NCBI RefSeq assembly: GCF_905163445.1
Contig: NC_053190.1
Location: forward strand, 7,442,501 to 7,506,500
Source: Pararge aegeria
Lineage: Eukaryota; Arthropoda; Insecta; Lepidoptera; Nymphalidae
Length of the DNA stretch: 64,000 nt
Direction: 5' to 3'
Shown: positions 1 through 11,857 of the stretch, piece by piece
Layout: every line of letters begins with the position of its first letter
Position numbering within the stretch: position 1 is the stretch's first letter
The notes under the pieces: model-generated
Told to the model about the DNA's origin: nothing
What the model saw: the letters and a program-made list of their open reading frames with translations, nothing else
Database searches by the model: none
Translations under genes and position numbers: made by a program

Positions 1-84
1 ACTTTATGATGTTAAATTTTAATGGGGGTGGATGAACAAATTTGAACCCACACATCATAATCATATTGGCAGTTCTTGCAGTAC

Positions 85-340
85 TGAACGGCTAGCATGG
101 GTAGGAGATAATTATCTCCCCGGGGAAAGGATAAAAATGTATCGTCTCCCACAGCTTCATCAACTCTCAGAGCACTGGCACACAAGTTGAAATAATATCC
201 AAATAATATATGTGTAACAATAAACGGAGGTACACTTCTCCTATTCCATGTTCCCGTTCTTTAGCAGGTGGCACGTTAATTATATTCATTGTTAGGGGAC
301 GGCTATCCACGGCTACGTGCTGGGCGAAGGTAATCACTTG
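85..340 (+). repeat. Interspersed repeat, GCTAGCATGGGYAGG family (copy 1)
   Basis: About 255 bases starting ACGGCTAGCATGGGTAGG and containing CCGGGGAAAGGATAAAAATG, a SINE- or MITE-like non-coding repeat. Related copies occur in this window at 33950-34215 (inverted), 60478-60885 (interrupted) and as a fragment near 63495-63590. No coding capacity. The class is not settled: the copies have loosely matching inverted ends but I could not define a target-site duplication. Confidence 0.6.
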
Positions 341-1155
341 AATGTCAGTTATATTAAATGAAGAAACTAAAATACCAAATATTAATATACATATATTTTT
401 AAATTAATTACTAATATGATAACAAAATAATCTTAATTTGACTGTATCGAAACTTAATTAGCTATGTTTCGCCTCTTATCGATATATTTTTATTTTTTAT
501 TTAACTAACTGTCGTGTCTTTCACTATCTGTTTTAACTTGCTCTCTCTTCCTTCTTCCCCTTCTGCTACCTGGAATCTCGTCAAAATCTGTGCGATTACT
601 GAAAACGGTTTGAACCTAAAACATTGAAATCACAGCTGCTACTTTTACGTATGACGCATTATAAAAGTAAGTAACACTCCGAGATTCCGGAGATACAATA
701 TATAGAACTGAAGTGGCACTAACATTTACGTAAAAATCATTGACATGATTCCCTTAAAAGGGAATTAACCTAACTACCTACCCTTCCTTCAAGCTTTATT
801 CTCGCAATCTTCCATTCTGGTAACTTCGTAGTGTAATGTACCTTAACTACTTTGTTTTAAAGCTCTAATTCTAGCACTATCTCACCATCGCGGCGACAGC
901 ATTGCGGCGCCGCAATGGTCCACGAAGTAAAAGTTTTACAGTGCGTCGCCGCAACGCATAGTGCGTTGGCCGACTTCCTAATATTCCCGTTAACGAATTA
1001 TATATTAATACATACGATGTCATACTGTGTCTAATAATGCGATTTGTTAAGGCAATCAACCAAATACAGATGAAGAAAGACAACAGATTGACGTTTTTTT
1101 CGAGAAGTTACTGAATCGGAAATCAATATTCCGATGAATTTGTGATTGTTTACAG
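341..1155. other. Intergenic DNA with no gene seen
   Basis: AT-rich sequence downstream of the zinc-finger gene. I see no coding exon. A perfect 16-bp palindrome, ATTGCGGCGCCGCAAT, lies at 901-916 inside a GC-richer patch (890-970), probably the remnant of a small foldback element. Confidence 0.5.
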
Positions 1156-1161
1156 TTTATT
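1156..1161 (-). terminator. Polyadenylation signal of the zinc-finger gene
   Basis: AATAAA on the minus strand, about 33 bases downstream of the stop codon at 1194-1196. Its position fits a very short 3' UTR. This is motif evidence only. Confidence 0.45.
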
Positions 1162-1193
1162 TTTAAAATCTTTAATCTAAATTATTAATCTAT

Positions 1194-4100
1194 CTATCTA
1201 TTACTTTTAAACGAATCAGCTTGTTGTTGTAAGAGCGCTTGTTCATCTTTTGTTTCTCTTTTGTTGATCAGAAATTTTCCATGCACTCGCATGTGCATTT
1301 TAAGATTATGGTTTCCGGTGAAGCCTTTTTGGCATATCTTACATACGTACGGCTTTATACCTGAAAAAGAAGACAGTGAAATGTAACCAAAAACTTAACA
1401 TTTATAATTTACTAGCTGTTTGTTGCCCGCGTCTGCGTTTGATTTTGTTTTTTGATGTGGCATTCCATTTATTTGAAGTTCTAAAAAAATTTAAAGTATT
1501 CAGCTAAGCCTGAAATGAGGGGTTTCCTGCTGTCCGCTGAGGAGTTCTGTCCTCTATCTCCAACCACTATTTGAGTAAAATTATACACATATTATACCTC
1601 TATAGTACAAAACCAATTATTTAAATGGGTTATAATTTGTCGGAGTTCATCCCCTCTCCCAAAGGAACCGAGCTTAATGTCGGGATAAAAAGTATCCTAT
1701 ATAGTGTTTGACGATTTTACACTATAACTCCGAAAAAAAAATTTTTACTATAGAGGTTATAATATGTGTTTAATTTTGCCCAAACTGTGGTTGGAGATAG
1801 ACGACAGAATTCCTCAACGGACAACAGGAAACCCCTCATTTAAGGCTTAGCGATACTGAATACATTAATTTTTTTTAGATCAACAACTAAATTTAATGCC
1901 ACATCGAAAAACAAAATCAAACGCAGACGAAGTCGCGGGCAACAGCTAGTGGCTTATAAATTGATAATGACGTTATAAATGCTCGCTTACCGGTGTGCGT
2001 TCTGCGGTGTTTGATAAGAACCGACGGGAAGTAGAACTTGGCGGGGCAGAACTCGCAAGCGTGTTTCCGGATGCCGTCGTGCTTGTTGAGGTGTACCACG
2101 AGAGAAGTCCTGCCTTTGAACTTCGCCGGGCAGCGGTCGCATGTGTACCAGTGGTTCTTATCGTGGGTACGGGCGTGCCGATTTACCTAGAACACAGAGA
2201 GAGATATAACATAGAGTATTTCAAAATGGCAATTAACGATCGAAATCTATATACATAAAAATGTTATGTTGGTTTGTGTACGCTTCAAAAACTCAAAAGT
2301 TCTGCACCGATCGAGCTGAAATTTTAGCATGATAAAATATTCGCATCGAGGATTGTTTTTATCCATTTTTTGCATCAGTCACATATCCGCGAGTCTTTAT
2401 ATCTACGCAGACAGTGGAAAACAAAAAATATAACACACTATAATAAATTTCAAATCAAAAATTGCTGCAACCACAACATTGTGAATTTTTTTCACAATTC
2501 TCTATATGGGTATCATCACTCTACACGGGCCCATCAAATGAAAGGGCCCGACTAGTAGAACAATGTACATGAGATTAAAAGCCAGCGGTTTTATGTTCAA
2601 TTTAATTTATATGATATACCCTAATGCTACGTACAAATCGAGAAACAGTGCCTCCTTACCATGGTCTTATTTCTGAATATTTTTCCGCACACGGGGCATA
2701 TATAATCACCCTGTTTACACGCATGTTTGTCTCTCTCAGCCTGCGAGACAAACACTCTCTTGCACCTTAAGCAATATGCTTTTTCTGGATTGTGTTTGTA
2801 AATTTTGTGCGACTAAAATAGAAATAATATTAATTACTTGTTGTAGGCCTAGTTATAAAATGAAAATTAACCTGAATATAAACTCTGAATGTAACGTTGC
2901 GTACACATTACACATTAGAATCAATCCCGCGGATACAAATATCTGAAACTAATTCAATCCACAAATAAATCAGCGCTATCTCTTAGAATATTCCTGAACC
3001 ACGAATCATCTTCGTAAGAATGGATATACCAAAATATCTACCGACGGATACTGATCAATCGTATGCGCCAGGTGCTCTTTTAACGCTTATGCAATTCGTC
3101 AGTGCCATCTTTATGTTCTATGACCCAGTCCATACGGAGTAAATATATAGTAAGTCTACTTTTATTAAATCATTATCTTCTCAGAAAGCTTATATATGTG
3201 TATGAATGTATGAATGAATAAATTAATTAATTAATACACTTTTATTGTACACCACATAAACATATAGTAAAATTATTACGTATGATTTGACATTTATAAA
3301 GTCACGTGGTTTATCTTAACCAGTGGTGTGCACACGGTTTTTGACTAGGATAGGCATACAGCAGGAAGATGGCGAAAAATGCAAAAATCCACCAACTATA
3401 AGAGTTATCTTAAAAACGTAGAAGTATTTTTTTACATATATGAATAGCAGGCCACTAATCTGTAATTATTGGTAATATTACACAACGTGTAAATTAATAC
3501 CGATATATTACTTCACATACTTTAGAGGTAAATTATTTATTATCAGTGAAACCGAAAGGCTAAAAGTTTTTAAGTAAACAACTGCCATAGTTAACTGAAA
3601 TAAATAAGATACTAAAATAAAGTGACTCCTGTCACTTTATTAGGTACATGTCGCGTAGCATAGGTGCTATGCGTGTATCGGTCTTTTATCTTCAATAGGG
3701 CTGTCATAAGGAAACACTTTGAATGTTTTGAATTAGTTTGTATGGAAAAATGAATATGCTTCCCCTTCCCCCGTATTTCGTAATTCAGTTACACGTTTTA
3801 ATTGCAAATAAGTAGAGATTCGAAATCATTTTAATTTATGGCGACTCACGCCGTGATTAACAGTAAAAAAGACGGTTCAATTCACGCACATTCAACAATT
3901 TTTGAAAATCACTTTTTTTCTTAATATCCTTAGTCACTTCTCAATAATCTAAAAAAATATTTTATTACAATATATAGCTACTATTATACAATTGATCCGC
4001 TTTGAATCTTACCACTAGTTGGTGCTTCATTTTGGTACTGAAGTCACACAAGTCACACGCGTGTGGTTTGGTATCAATATGCGTAAGGATATGAGCCTTT

Positions 4101-7100
4101 ATGCCCGACTTTGTTCTACATCTGGAAAGGATGAACGCACATTTATGAAACATTTTAATTTAAACTGCATTTGAAAATAACCAATCAATACCGAATATTA
4201 AAAAAAAAAAATACTACGACAATACACACATCGCCATCTAGCCACAAAGTAAGCGTAGCTTGTGTTATGGGTACTAAGAGGACTGATGAATATTATTGTG
4301 AATAATATACATAAATACTTATAATGTACATATTATAACCCAGGCACTGAATAACACTCTTGTAACATTTTCCAGTCGTGGGAATCGAACCCACGGCCTT
4401 TGACTCAGATAGCAGGGTCGCTGCCCACTGCGCGGAATTGGACAAATACCACACACTACATACAACTTAGCTAAGCGTGCAAGTGTAGCCACCACTAACT
4501 TTTCGGAGTTAAGGACTTTTTTAATTTAAGCAATTAAAAGTAAGAAAGCCCTTAACTCCGGCATATTTAAATTGCTTGCCGGAGAGTTCTCCATATTGTA
4601 TAGAAGCAGGCGTTACGTTGCGGAAATCCATAATATATTATGAAAATTAAGTTTAATTTGCTATACTCCAAGAACAGCAGGGGAATCTATATGGTATAAT
4701 TTATTACTTCAATCCGCATACTCCACACCAAACAAATCCTCGGCAATGTACCCTTTACGCACGTTTCGCTCCGAAACCGGAGCATCATTTGGCTAATTTT
4801 TCACTTAACAATTATTCATTATAAAGTCAACATACCCTGAGGATGCTCCGGCGAGAGCGAAACGTGCGTAGAGGGTACATTGCCGAGGATTTGTTTGGTG
4901 TGGAGTATGCGGATTGAAGTCATTATAAATTACACCATACAGATTCTCCTGCTGTTCGCGGAGTATAGCAAATTAAGCTTAATTTTCATAAGGAGAGTTC
5001 TCCATTAAGTTCAACGGCGTGTGAAGTCTACCAATCCGCACTTGGCCAGCGTGGTAGACTTCGGCCTTAACCCTTCTCATTCTGAGAGGAGACCGCTAGT
5101 GGGCCTGTAATGGAGTGATTATGTGCGCTTTTGATAGCTTTTTCTTTATTTGAGGCATATAAACCCGTATATCAGCTTTTATATGTATATTTTCAATTTA
5201 AGCAGTAAAATATCACTTGCTTTAAGGGTGAAGGAATCCATCGGAGGACACTTGCATGCCTCGGAGTTCTCCATAATACTCTCAAAGGCGTGACAGTCTA
5301 AATAAGTAGTGAACTATATAAGCCTAAACCCTTCCCGTAATGGGATGATGGCAATGATATTTATAAACATCAAGACTGTCTGTTTGTAGTTCCTCTAGTA
5401 CCGGTCTAGAAGGAAGATTGTAAAGAGAAGTCTGAATGTCTTATATAACTACATATATAAGTATACAATTATATTCAGACAAATGAACTAATATTTTTGT
5501 AATGTACATCTGTAACTGACTTAGTATACGTTTTGGCTAGCTGTAATTATACAACGGATATTCATAAATAAATAAATAAATATACAGCTACTCAAACACA
5601 CAAGTTAAGTGATAAACGACTAAGACACCGGGAGGTATCTTTGCATCGTTCGAGTCCATTTACGACTGCATTGTATAGAAAATGCACCCGTATTTATATC
5701 AAAATACCCACCAACTCAATTTCATGAACATAAGTTTAACTATTTACCCACTTTATAAAATTACCGTAACATTAGCTTAGAATATGCATAAATAAATAAC
5801 GTATACTCACAATTTATTACAATAGTCACAGTAAAACGCTTTGTTTCTTGAATTGTGAGTTTCAATGCAGTGATAGCCCAGTCTCCGCGGTGTCTCAAAC
5901 TTCCGGTCACATGTCCTACACCTCAGACTTTGCCTCTAATCACAAGAAATATATGTATTTCACTTTGCTCTGAATCCATTAATATTACAAATGCGAAAAT
6001 TTGTCTGTATTTCTGTTCCTCGGTTACCTATGTTAAAGCTCAACCATTAAACCGATCTTTTTGAAATTCGGCTCACATGCGTAGAACCTGAAGACGGAAT
6101 GCTGCTGCTGGTAAAAGTAAAGTAAAAAATAACAGAACATAAGAATTACATTTTTAGGAAGAGTAAAGCTTTTTGTGACAGAGCTCTTGCGAGGAAGTGC
6201 TTCTCTTATTTTCGCCGCCAAGCAGCATTTCCTATTTTCAGGTCTGAAGGAAGTAATTGCCGAAGTAATTACAGGGTCATAGGAATCCGTAGAAGAACCG
6301 GAGTTACCGACATAGCTCAGCGCGTCGCAAAGCTAAAGTGGAAATGGGCGGCGCACATAGCTCGGAGAACCGATTGACGTTGGGGTTCCAAGGTGCTCGA
6401 ATGGCGACCCCGCACAGGTAAACGCAGCGTTGGTCGACCCCCAACGAGGTGGGCAGACGACATCAAACGAGTCGCTGAGACCCGCTGGAAGCAAGCAGAC
6501 CGTGGATTTTGGAACTCCCGACAAAATACCTATGTCCAGTAGTGGACTTCAATCGGTTGAAGTGAGCACTTCCCCGGACGAGCTCTGATACAAAAAGCTT
6601 AACTAGAACTCAAGTACCTACCACTCTAGTTCAGGTAGACATAATATTCATAACCTAATTAATTATTATACATGACTGTTGCCCGCGTTCGTTACGGTTT
6701 ATCCAAACCAAACACACTTTCGCATTTTTGATATTGTGTAAGGATATGCAAGTTTTTCATTTGGATCATTACTTACTTCTCCTTCTGTGTGATGACTGTT
6801 TCTAAAATGATATTCCATTTGTAGTGAAGTACTGAATTGTCTCGGACACAAATGACAGGGGACTCTCATTCGCGGCAAGTGAACGACCCTGTGCGCTATT
6901 ATTTCTTGCCAGTCCTCTAATCTCTCTTCGCAATTGCAACAAGTGTTGTACCGTTTGTGTGTCGCAAAATGCGATTTTAGTTGAATTTTATCTTCAAATG
7001 ATTTCGTGCATAAACCTGAAAGTTATAAAGCGTCATTCCTATTACAAATTCAATGTTATTCAAACCGCTTGTTTCCGAGATAATAAAAAATAAACACGAC

Positions 7101-10100
7101 TGCAAACATTGCACTAAATTTAACATTTGATAATAAACCCTTGTAATGCTAGTCGTATTTTGATAAATAAATAATAATTAAATAACTGACAAATAATAAC
7201 GTAATTGAGCCAAAATATTTTTTTTTGGTTACAAATGAATTAGCGGTAGTCTAACCAAAAGGATTAAAATATGGCATTATGTAGAATTTGGCACGCTCTG
7301 CTGTTGACATTTGGAAGGTTCTGTCAGTTGCAGTGTGACAAAACACTGCATAAGTTCCGACGTTATGCCACATCTATTACTACTAAGGCCAATGTCTAAA
7401 ACTATCTCAATCTGGGTCGGATCCTGTTACATCCATGTTCGGGCTGTAACGAGGACATACAAAGGACAGATAGCCCGATAGATATAATATGATCGTGACC
7501 CTATTAGGTTTTTGTTTTTTTTTGAGGTTCGGAACCCCAAAGAGAATATAAAAAAATATGACAAAAATTACCACACGGCAGATTTTTCCCAGAAGACTTT
7601 TCGTATATAACTATATTTGTTTTTTCACTGTCTTTAGGTGTTGCTACTGAAATAAAATATGAGTTATCATGTTGGGATACTTGTTTTTATAGCATGAGAT
7701 TACATAAGCATTCTCTTACAGACGGATTGGCACCGTGAAATATTAACATAATCTGTGGCCCACAAGCTAAACGGGCCCTTTAGGCTTCTATGAACCAAAT
7801 TAGATAAAGTTAAATTATTTTGAAAATCCTAGGCACGCTAATATTATAAAACCGAAAGTGTGTGTCTTTTTTATTTGTTTGTTTGTAACCTAAGTTGGGT
7901 TCAACTGTTGCACCATTATTTGTGAAATTTAGCACACATGTAGCTAGTATTTTGTACTCATCCTGAAGATGGACATATGATATATTTAGCTCGGAACATT
8001 GGTGCAATTTGCATAGAAAGAGTTTGCATTCTGGTGGCGGCCATAGAATACATTTTATCCAGGGCAAATAAAGGGTTTCCGCTTTTTTTTTAAACCCAAA
8101 ATAAAACTGACAAAGTTGCAGGCTACAAGATTATATATTCCACCATATAATTCAAAATTCATTTATTTCAAGTAGGCCTAATATAAGCGCTTTTGAAACG
8201 TCAAGCCTTTCTGTGTGTAGTGACTCTACCACCGGTTCGGAAGGCAGATTCTACCGAGAAGAAGCCGTCAAGAAACCCAGCAGTTGCTCTTTTCCAATAT
8301 CAACAACTTACATATATTATAAAAGTTTTATATATTCCACCATATATATTAAACAAGTTATCTCTATTAAAAGTTTTCGAAAGATCATTCGAGAAAACGT
8401 TTGTGCATACCAGATACCTGTGTATTCATAAATTTTTAAATAAAGGTTTTATTCTTGCGGTTTAGCGGTTAGGCGGTTCAGTTTGCGTAATCCAGGAAAA
8501 AAGCTGTCCTATATGAAAGCTCGACGATAGCTTTCATCCCGTAACAAACAAACAGACGTATTGAATCCTATGTCACTGTTGCTGGGGCAATCTTACCACA
8601 AGGTAAATTTTCTTTTGCACTCTTCGCACATTTTCTTTTTCTTTTCCTTGTAGGTTGTTTGATATCTTTTTTGCTATTTGTATCTGAAAAATGTTTTATG
8701 TTTCTTATTTCTTTAACAGATAAACAACTAAGCGTAGTTTAAACCGAGAAATCAGGAAAAAAAACTATCTAACTAAGACAGTAAATGTATAAACCAAACA
8801 AGATAATTTATGTATTCTTTTGAGGATTAACATTTTAGCACTAAAAATAATTCTTTAATTTTGAAATTATATATTAATTGTTTTTTTTTTTTGTGGTTTT
8901 GCAAACTATTTTTAAAATCTACTAAGTATTTTTGTTTGAAATTTTAATTCCGTATGTCTGGCCGAATGGCCAAGTCAGAATGTGTGTGAAGCGTATAAAA
9001 CAGATCGCGAGCGTTTGTTCTTTTTGCCATTATTTTATACCATTATTTCAGATTGGTGTGTTATTTTAGCTGAAATTAATAGAAAATCGGTTCAGCAGCA
9101 TCAGAGTTTATTGATGATAAATGAACAAGAAACCAAACAAATATTTCCTTTGCATAATATTAGTATAGTAATATCAATTTCTGGATTGGCCATATACAAC
9201 CAACCAGAATTAATTCATTGAAAAAAAGAGTAATTGAAACAAGTTGTCATCACAGAGAAAAAACTGAGATATATGACGACTTACCAGAAGGTAAATTTTC
9301 TTCTGTTGTGTCACATTCCTGTTTTCCAATAAATTTCTGACTGTCATGTTTCGTGACATCTTCTGAAATTCAATTTTAGCATTTATGATATTTGGATCCA
9401 CTCATTTACCTCAAATTGCACTACCTATATTATATCACACGTTTTATTATGCCAGGGTCTTAACGAGAAACAATAATAAGCATTTACTTGCCATCAGATT
9501 TCAAAACCAACTCATCCGTAAAATTGTTATCATACTTATATTCATCATCAGCTTCAAAGGTTACATTAAATTCATCATCATCTGTTTTCAGTTCTTGCTT
9601 CACTTCAGTTTCATCAAGGAATTCCTGTTTGATGTTCTGTCAAAATGAAAAACAGTCAAAACATAATTCACAGTACATCAGCATACCCCTATGCAATATA
9701 CATATTTATAAACACTAGTGGTTTATCGCAACCCCAACCCACTGAGTCACATCCTCCGCCCAGGGTTTTTCCTTGCTTCCTAAGAGTCGTAGAGTGATGT
9801 TAAATAGCCTATAAGCATCAAGAAGGCTAGGACTATCAAATGCAAAAAAGATTTAACAAACCAAAAGGTACTTCCAAAGACTAGCATGTTCAATAAATCA
9901 AACAAACAAGCTTTTCAGCTTTACTATAGATAGACATATAAAACTGTCTTGTTAATCTTGTAGTTAGCTTCTTTGCCTAAGAATTTCAAGGACCTGGGTT
10001 AGGCCATATTTTTAGGCTATTGGGTTTTCTGTTACAGAGTAAGAAAATTGGTAATGTTAAGCATGACATTTTAGTTTTTTTAATAAATTACATTGAAATG

Positions 10101-11728
10101 TAAAATATATTTTTATAACAGTACAATGGAGCTAACATTATTTAAAGCAAAGTAGACAAACTAATACAAAGACATATTGTGTGTAAAAGAAATGGACAGA
10201 GAGATGATGGCTAATAGAAGCGAGTGGAAGGAGACTTGTTTTGAACTGTTGACCCTACTTAGTATGCAATAAAGGCAAGAATACAAATTACAATCGTGTC
10301 AATTATATTGTACATTAATATGTTAACTAAATTAAATTGACAGGTCTTAAAGTAGTGAATTATTGTTTGTCACTGGAAATATTGAAAATGATAGCACTAC
10401 TTTTAGATGTCATTTTAGATATTTGTGTACAACAGAATCAGCACCAATATTACTAATTATGTTTAATAAATTTTTTTCAAACTTTGAGCATTTAAGTGCC
10501 ACATGTCGGGTGTTGCGGAAGAGGATATTACTATTTTTTTACATGTTTACACCAGATTTTGCACCATTGTAGGCCATAAATCTTTACTTCAATGTTTTTA
10601 TTTTACACAAATCTGACTATACAGTAATCACCCTTATAACACGGTAGATTGGCTGTGCGTTAAAGGAAAACGTGTTAAAGAAGTATTTTTGTATAACGTG
10701 TTTTTAAGACCCTGTATAATGTGTTAGATATAAATAATTCACATTTAACTTTTCTTGCTAAAGGAGGTTAAAAATTAATATTAAGAAAAAACTACATGTG
10801 TATTTTATTAAAATCAAACCAAACAAGAACATTTTAAATAAAACACTTATAAATAAATATAAAATAAAATTATAAATGTTAAAAATAAATAAATTATAAA
10901 TTTCACAGAACAAATCTTTCAGAGGGCAGATTCTACTGAGAAGAAGCCAGCAAGAAAATCAGCAGTTGCTCTTCCAACACCTACTATTTACATTTTAACA
11001 TGCATATGCAGTAACAGCTCCTTGATTGTGAGCAAGCAATTAAAGTAAAATTATAAAACTTCTATGTTCTTTAAAATTTTATATCTCAGCTCTTAAGTTA
11101 TACTTACACTAAATACTGCATTAGCTGCAATGCATTTCTCTCTAAAATCCATAAACTGTTGAAGAGTTTTAAGACAATGGTTACATAGCATTTGGGATTC
11201 ATCAGTGGACAGCTGTAACTGAAAGTATTTTTGAAATTATGAATTTTATATGAGAATCAATAAACACCAGAGGTGTGGCATATCCCCATGACTAACAAAG
11301 CTGAAGTGGAATAGACCTGTGTCCATTGGTTCTACTGGAAGTAGAACCAATGGACACAGGTCCAAAGATGCTGGAATGGCAATCCTGCTCTAGTAGTCGC
11401 AGCGTTGGTAGGTGCCTAACTATGGGGACAGTTGACATCAAACTACCGTCAGGAGGCCGCATGTGGCGCAAGATCGTTTAATTTAACCCTTTTATAATTT
11501 TAATTACCTCCAGCTGCGGATGTCCATCGGTTAAAATTATGTTGATGATGATGAAACCACAAATAATGAGCCCATGTACGAGAGTAGGTAACTTAGTTTC
11601 TATTTGTATTCCATTTAAACTATGATACTTACATTTAGACCAGTAAGTAAATTAAAGTACATTGTAAACGGTTCATCAAAAATAAACATATTCCTAGCTG
11701 ACTTTAAACATGCTCTGCACTTAGACAT
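1194..11728 (-). CDS. ZAD-domain C2H2 zinc-finger protein, 11 exons, 501 aa
   Basis: Probable DNA-binding transcription factor of the arthropod ZAD-ZNF family, expected in the nucleus; its target genes cannot be read from the sequence. Coding exons, 5' to 3' on the minus strand: 11633-11728, 11108-11218, 9492-9636, 9285-9362, 8597-8683, 6777-7015, 5811-5935, 4013-4121, 2660-2812, 1991-2186, 1194-1360. They join in frame to 501 codons plus stop. Residues 1-69 form the zinc-finger-associated domain: the two Cys pairs are C4/C7 (KCRAC) and C44/C47 (LCNHC). An acidic linker with KQE motifs follows (about 70-145), then a basic KRKRK stretch near 160. About eleven C2H2 fingers lie between residues 170 and 470; the seventh (YCLRCKRVF) is degenerate. 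Several fingers are split by introns. The tail is Gln/Lys-rich. The start ATG directly precedes the ZAD. The intron after exon 3 appears to use a GC donor. Exon 10 is much more GC-rich than its neighbours. Confidence 0.88.
1411..1950. repeat. Foldback of two ACTAGCTGTTGCCCGCG-type repeat ends
   Basis: The left arm starts ACTAGCTGTTTGTTGCCCGC. The right arm ends with its reverse complement, GCGGGCAACAGCTAGT. Internal landmarks (GATGTGGCAT, CAGCTAAGCC, GAGGGGTTTCCTGCTGTCC, ACCTCTATAGTA) recur inverted on the other side, so the arms run for roughly 220 bases or more. It sits in the last intron of the zinc-finger gene. The terminus with CTAG before T resembles a Helitron 3' end, but I am not certain of the class. 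A single-orientation relative lies at 49715-50060. Confidence 0.65.
4201..4445 (-). repeat. tRNA-derived SINE, family A, in minus orientation
   Basis: Read on the minus strand it has the CGCAGTGGGCAGCGACCC head, a B-box-like GGGTTCGATTCCC, and the tail GCGATGTGTGTATTGTCGTA followed by an A/T-rich end. Other family A copies in this window: 38400-38585, 42477-42865, 56185-56868 and 60936-61190. Here it is intronic, between exons 8 and 7 of the zinc-finger gene. Confidence 0.8.
4480..5125 (+). repeat. SINE family B copy split by an inserted foldback element
   Basis: The SINE part to the left (about 4480-4594) and to the right (about 4992-5125: GGAGAGTTCTCCAT, GGCCAGCGTGGTAGACTTCGG, GAGAGGAGACC) belong to one family B copy. 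About 397 bases lie between two identical 14-bp segments, GGAGAGTTCTCCAT, at 4581-4594 and 4992-5005; these are most simply a target-site duplication. The interior is the long-TIR element at 4637-4990. Confidence 0.6.
4637..4990. mobile_element. Foldback/MITE with very long terminal inverted repeats
   Basis: The left arm begins TATGAAAATTAAGTTTAATT and the right arm ends with the near-perfect reverse complement AATTAAGCTTAATTTTCATA. The arms stay complementary for about 150 bases each, with shared marks GGAATCTATATGGTATAATT, CCGCATACTCCACACCAAAC and GCACGTTTCGCTC. Only a short unique centre of roughly 60 bases separates them. It is non-coding. The host site is SINE B sequence inside an intron of the zinc-finger gene. 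Confidence 0.75.
5205..5350 (+). repeat. SINE family B, 3' fragment
   Basis: Contains AGCAGTAAAATATCACTTGC, GGACACTTGCATGCCTCGG and AGTTCTCCATAATACTCTC, diverged forms of the family B internal and 3' sequence seen in fuller form at 58695-58995. It is intronic. Confidence 0.5.
6292..6560 (+). pseudogene. RTE-type LINE ORF2 C-terminal remnant
   Basis: In one plus frame it reads KLKWKWAAHIARRTD, a stop, then RWGSKVLEWRPRTGKRS and VGRPPTRWADDIKR, ending YVQ and a stop before WTSIG. This is the characteristic C-terminus of lepidopteran RTE-type retrotransposon ORF2 proteins. Only about 85 residues survive, with an internal TGA. It lies in the intron between exons 7 and 6 of the zinc-finger gene. 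Degraded relatives are at 11280-11545 and, inverted, at 27150-27260. Confidence 0.7.
8160..8310 (+). repeat. Interspersed repeat with CTACCACCGGTTCGGA core
   Basis: Contains AAGTAGGCCTAATATAAGCG and the core GACTCTACCACCGGTTCGGA followed by AGGCAGATTCTACCGAGAAG. The same core recurs at 10920-10985 and 37915-38035. It is intronic and probably part of a LINE or MITE; the class is not resolved. Confidence 0.5.
11280..11545 (+). repeat. Degraded RTE-LINE fragment with a small inverted repeat
   Basis: Segments such as AAAGATGCTGGAATGGCAAT, CGCAGCGTTGGTAGG and GACATCAAACTACC align by eye with the RTE C-terminal remnant at 6292-6560. ACCTGTGTCCATTGGTTCTA and its reverse complement flank a short spacer at about 11310-11362, which looks like a later local inversion. 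It lies in the large intron between exons 3 and 2 and exon 1 of the zinc-finger gene. Confidence 0.45.
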
Positions 11729-11843
11729 ATTTTACTAGAGAAATTGGAAAACACTTCAACATAAGTTAATAGCTAGCTATTAATTAATTTACTTTAATTT
11801 TAAACTTATTGTTGATTGTTTGGAAAACTGTATTTTTTTCCAG

Positions 11844-11857
11844 ACTTGCTTTACGGC
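11844..11857 (-). promoter_or_regulatory. 14-bp motif shared with the Sec6 upstream region
   Basis: On the minus strand GCCGTAAAGCAAGT lies about 116-129 bases upstream of the zinc-finger start codon. The identical 14-mer lies at 63973-63986, 197-210 bases upstream of the Sec6 start, in the same orientation. It may be a promoter element or a first-exon sequence. Two occurrences are thin evidence. Confidence 0.25.

Noticed and set aside
4375..4435. A tRNA gene suggested by the GGGTTCGATTCCC B-box
   Set aside because: It is the tRNA-derived head of a SINE; no full cloverleaf can be folded.
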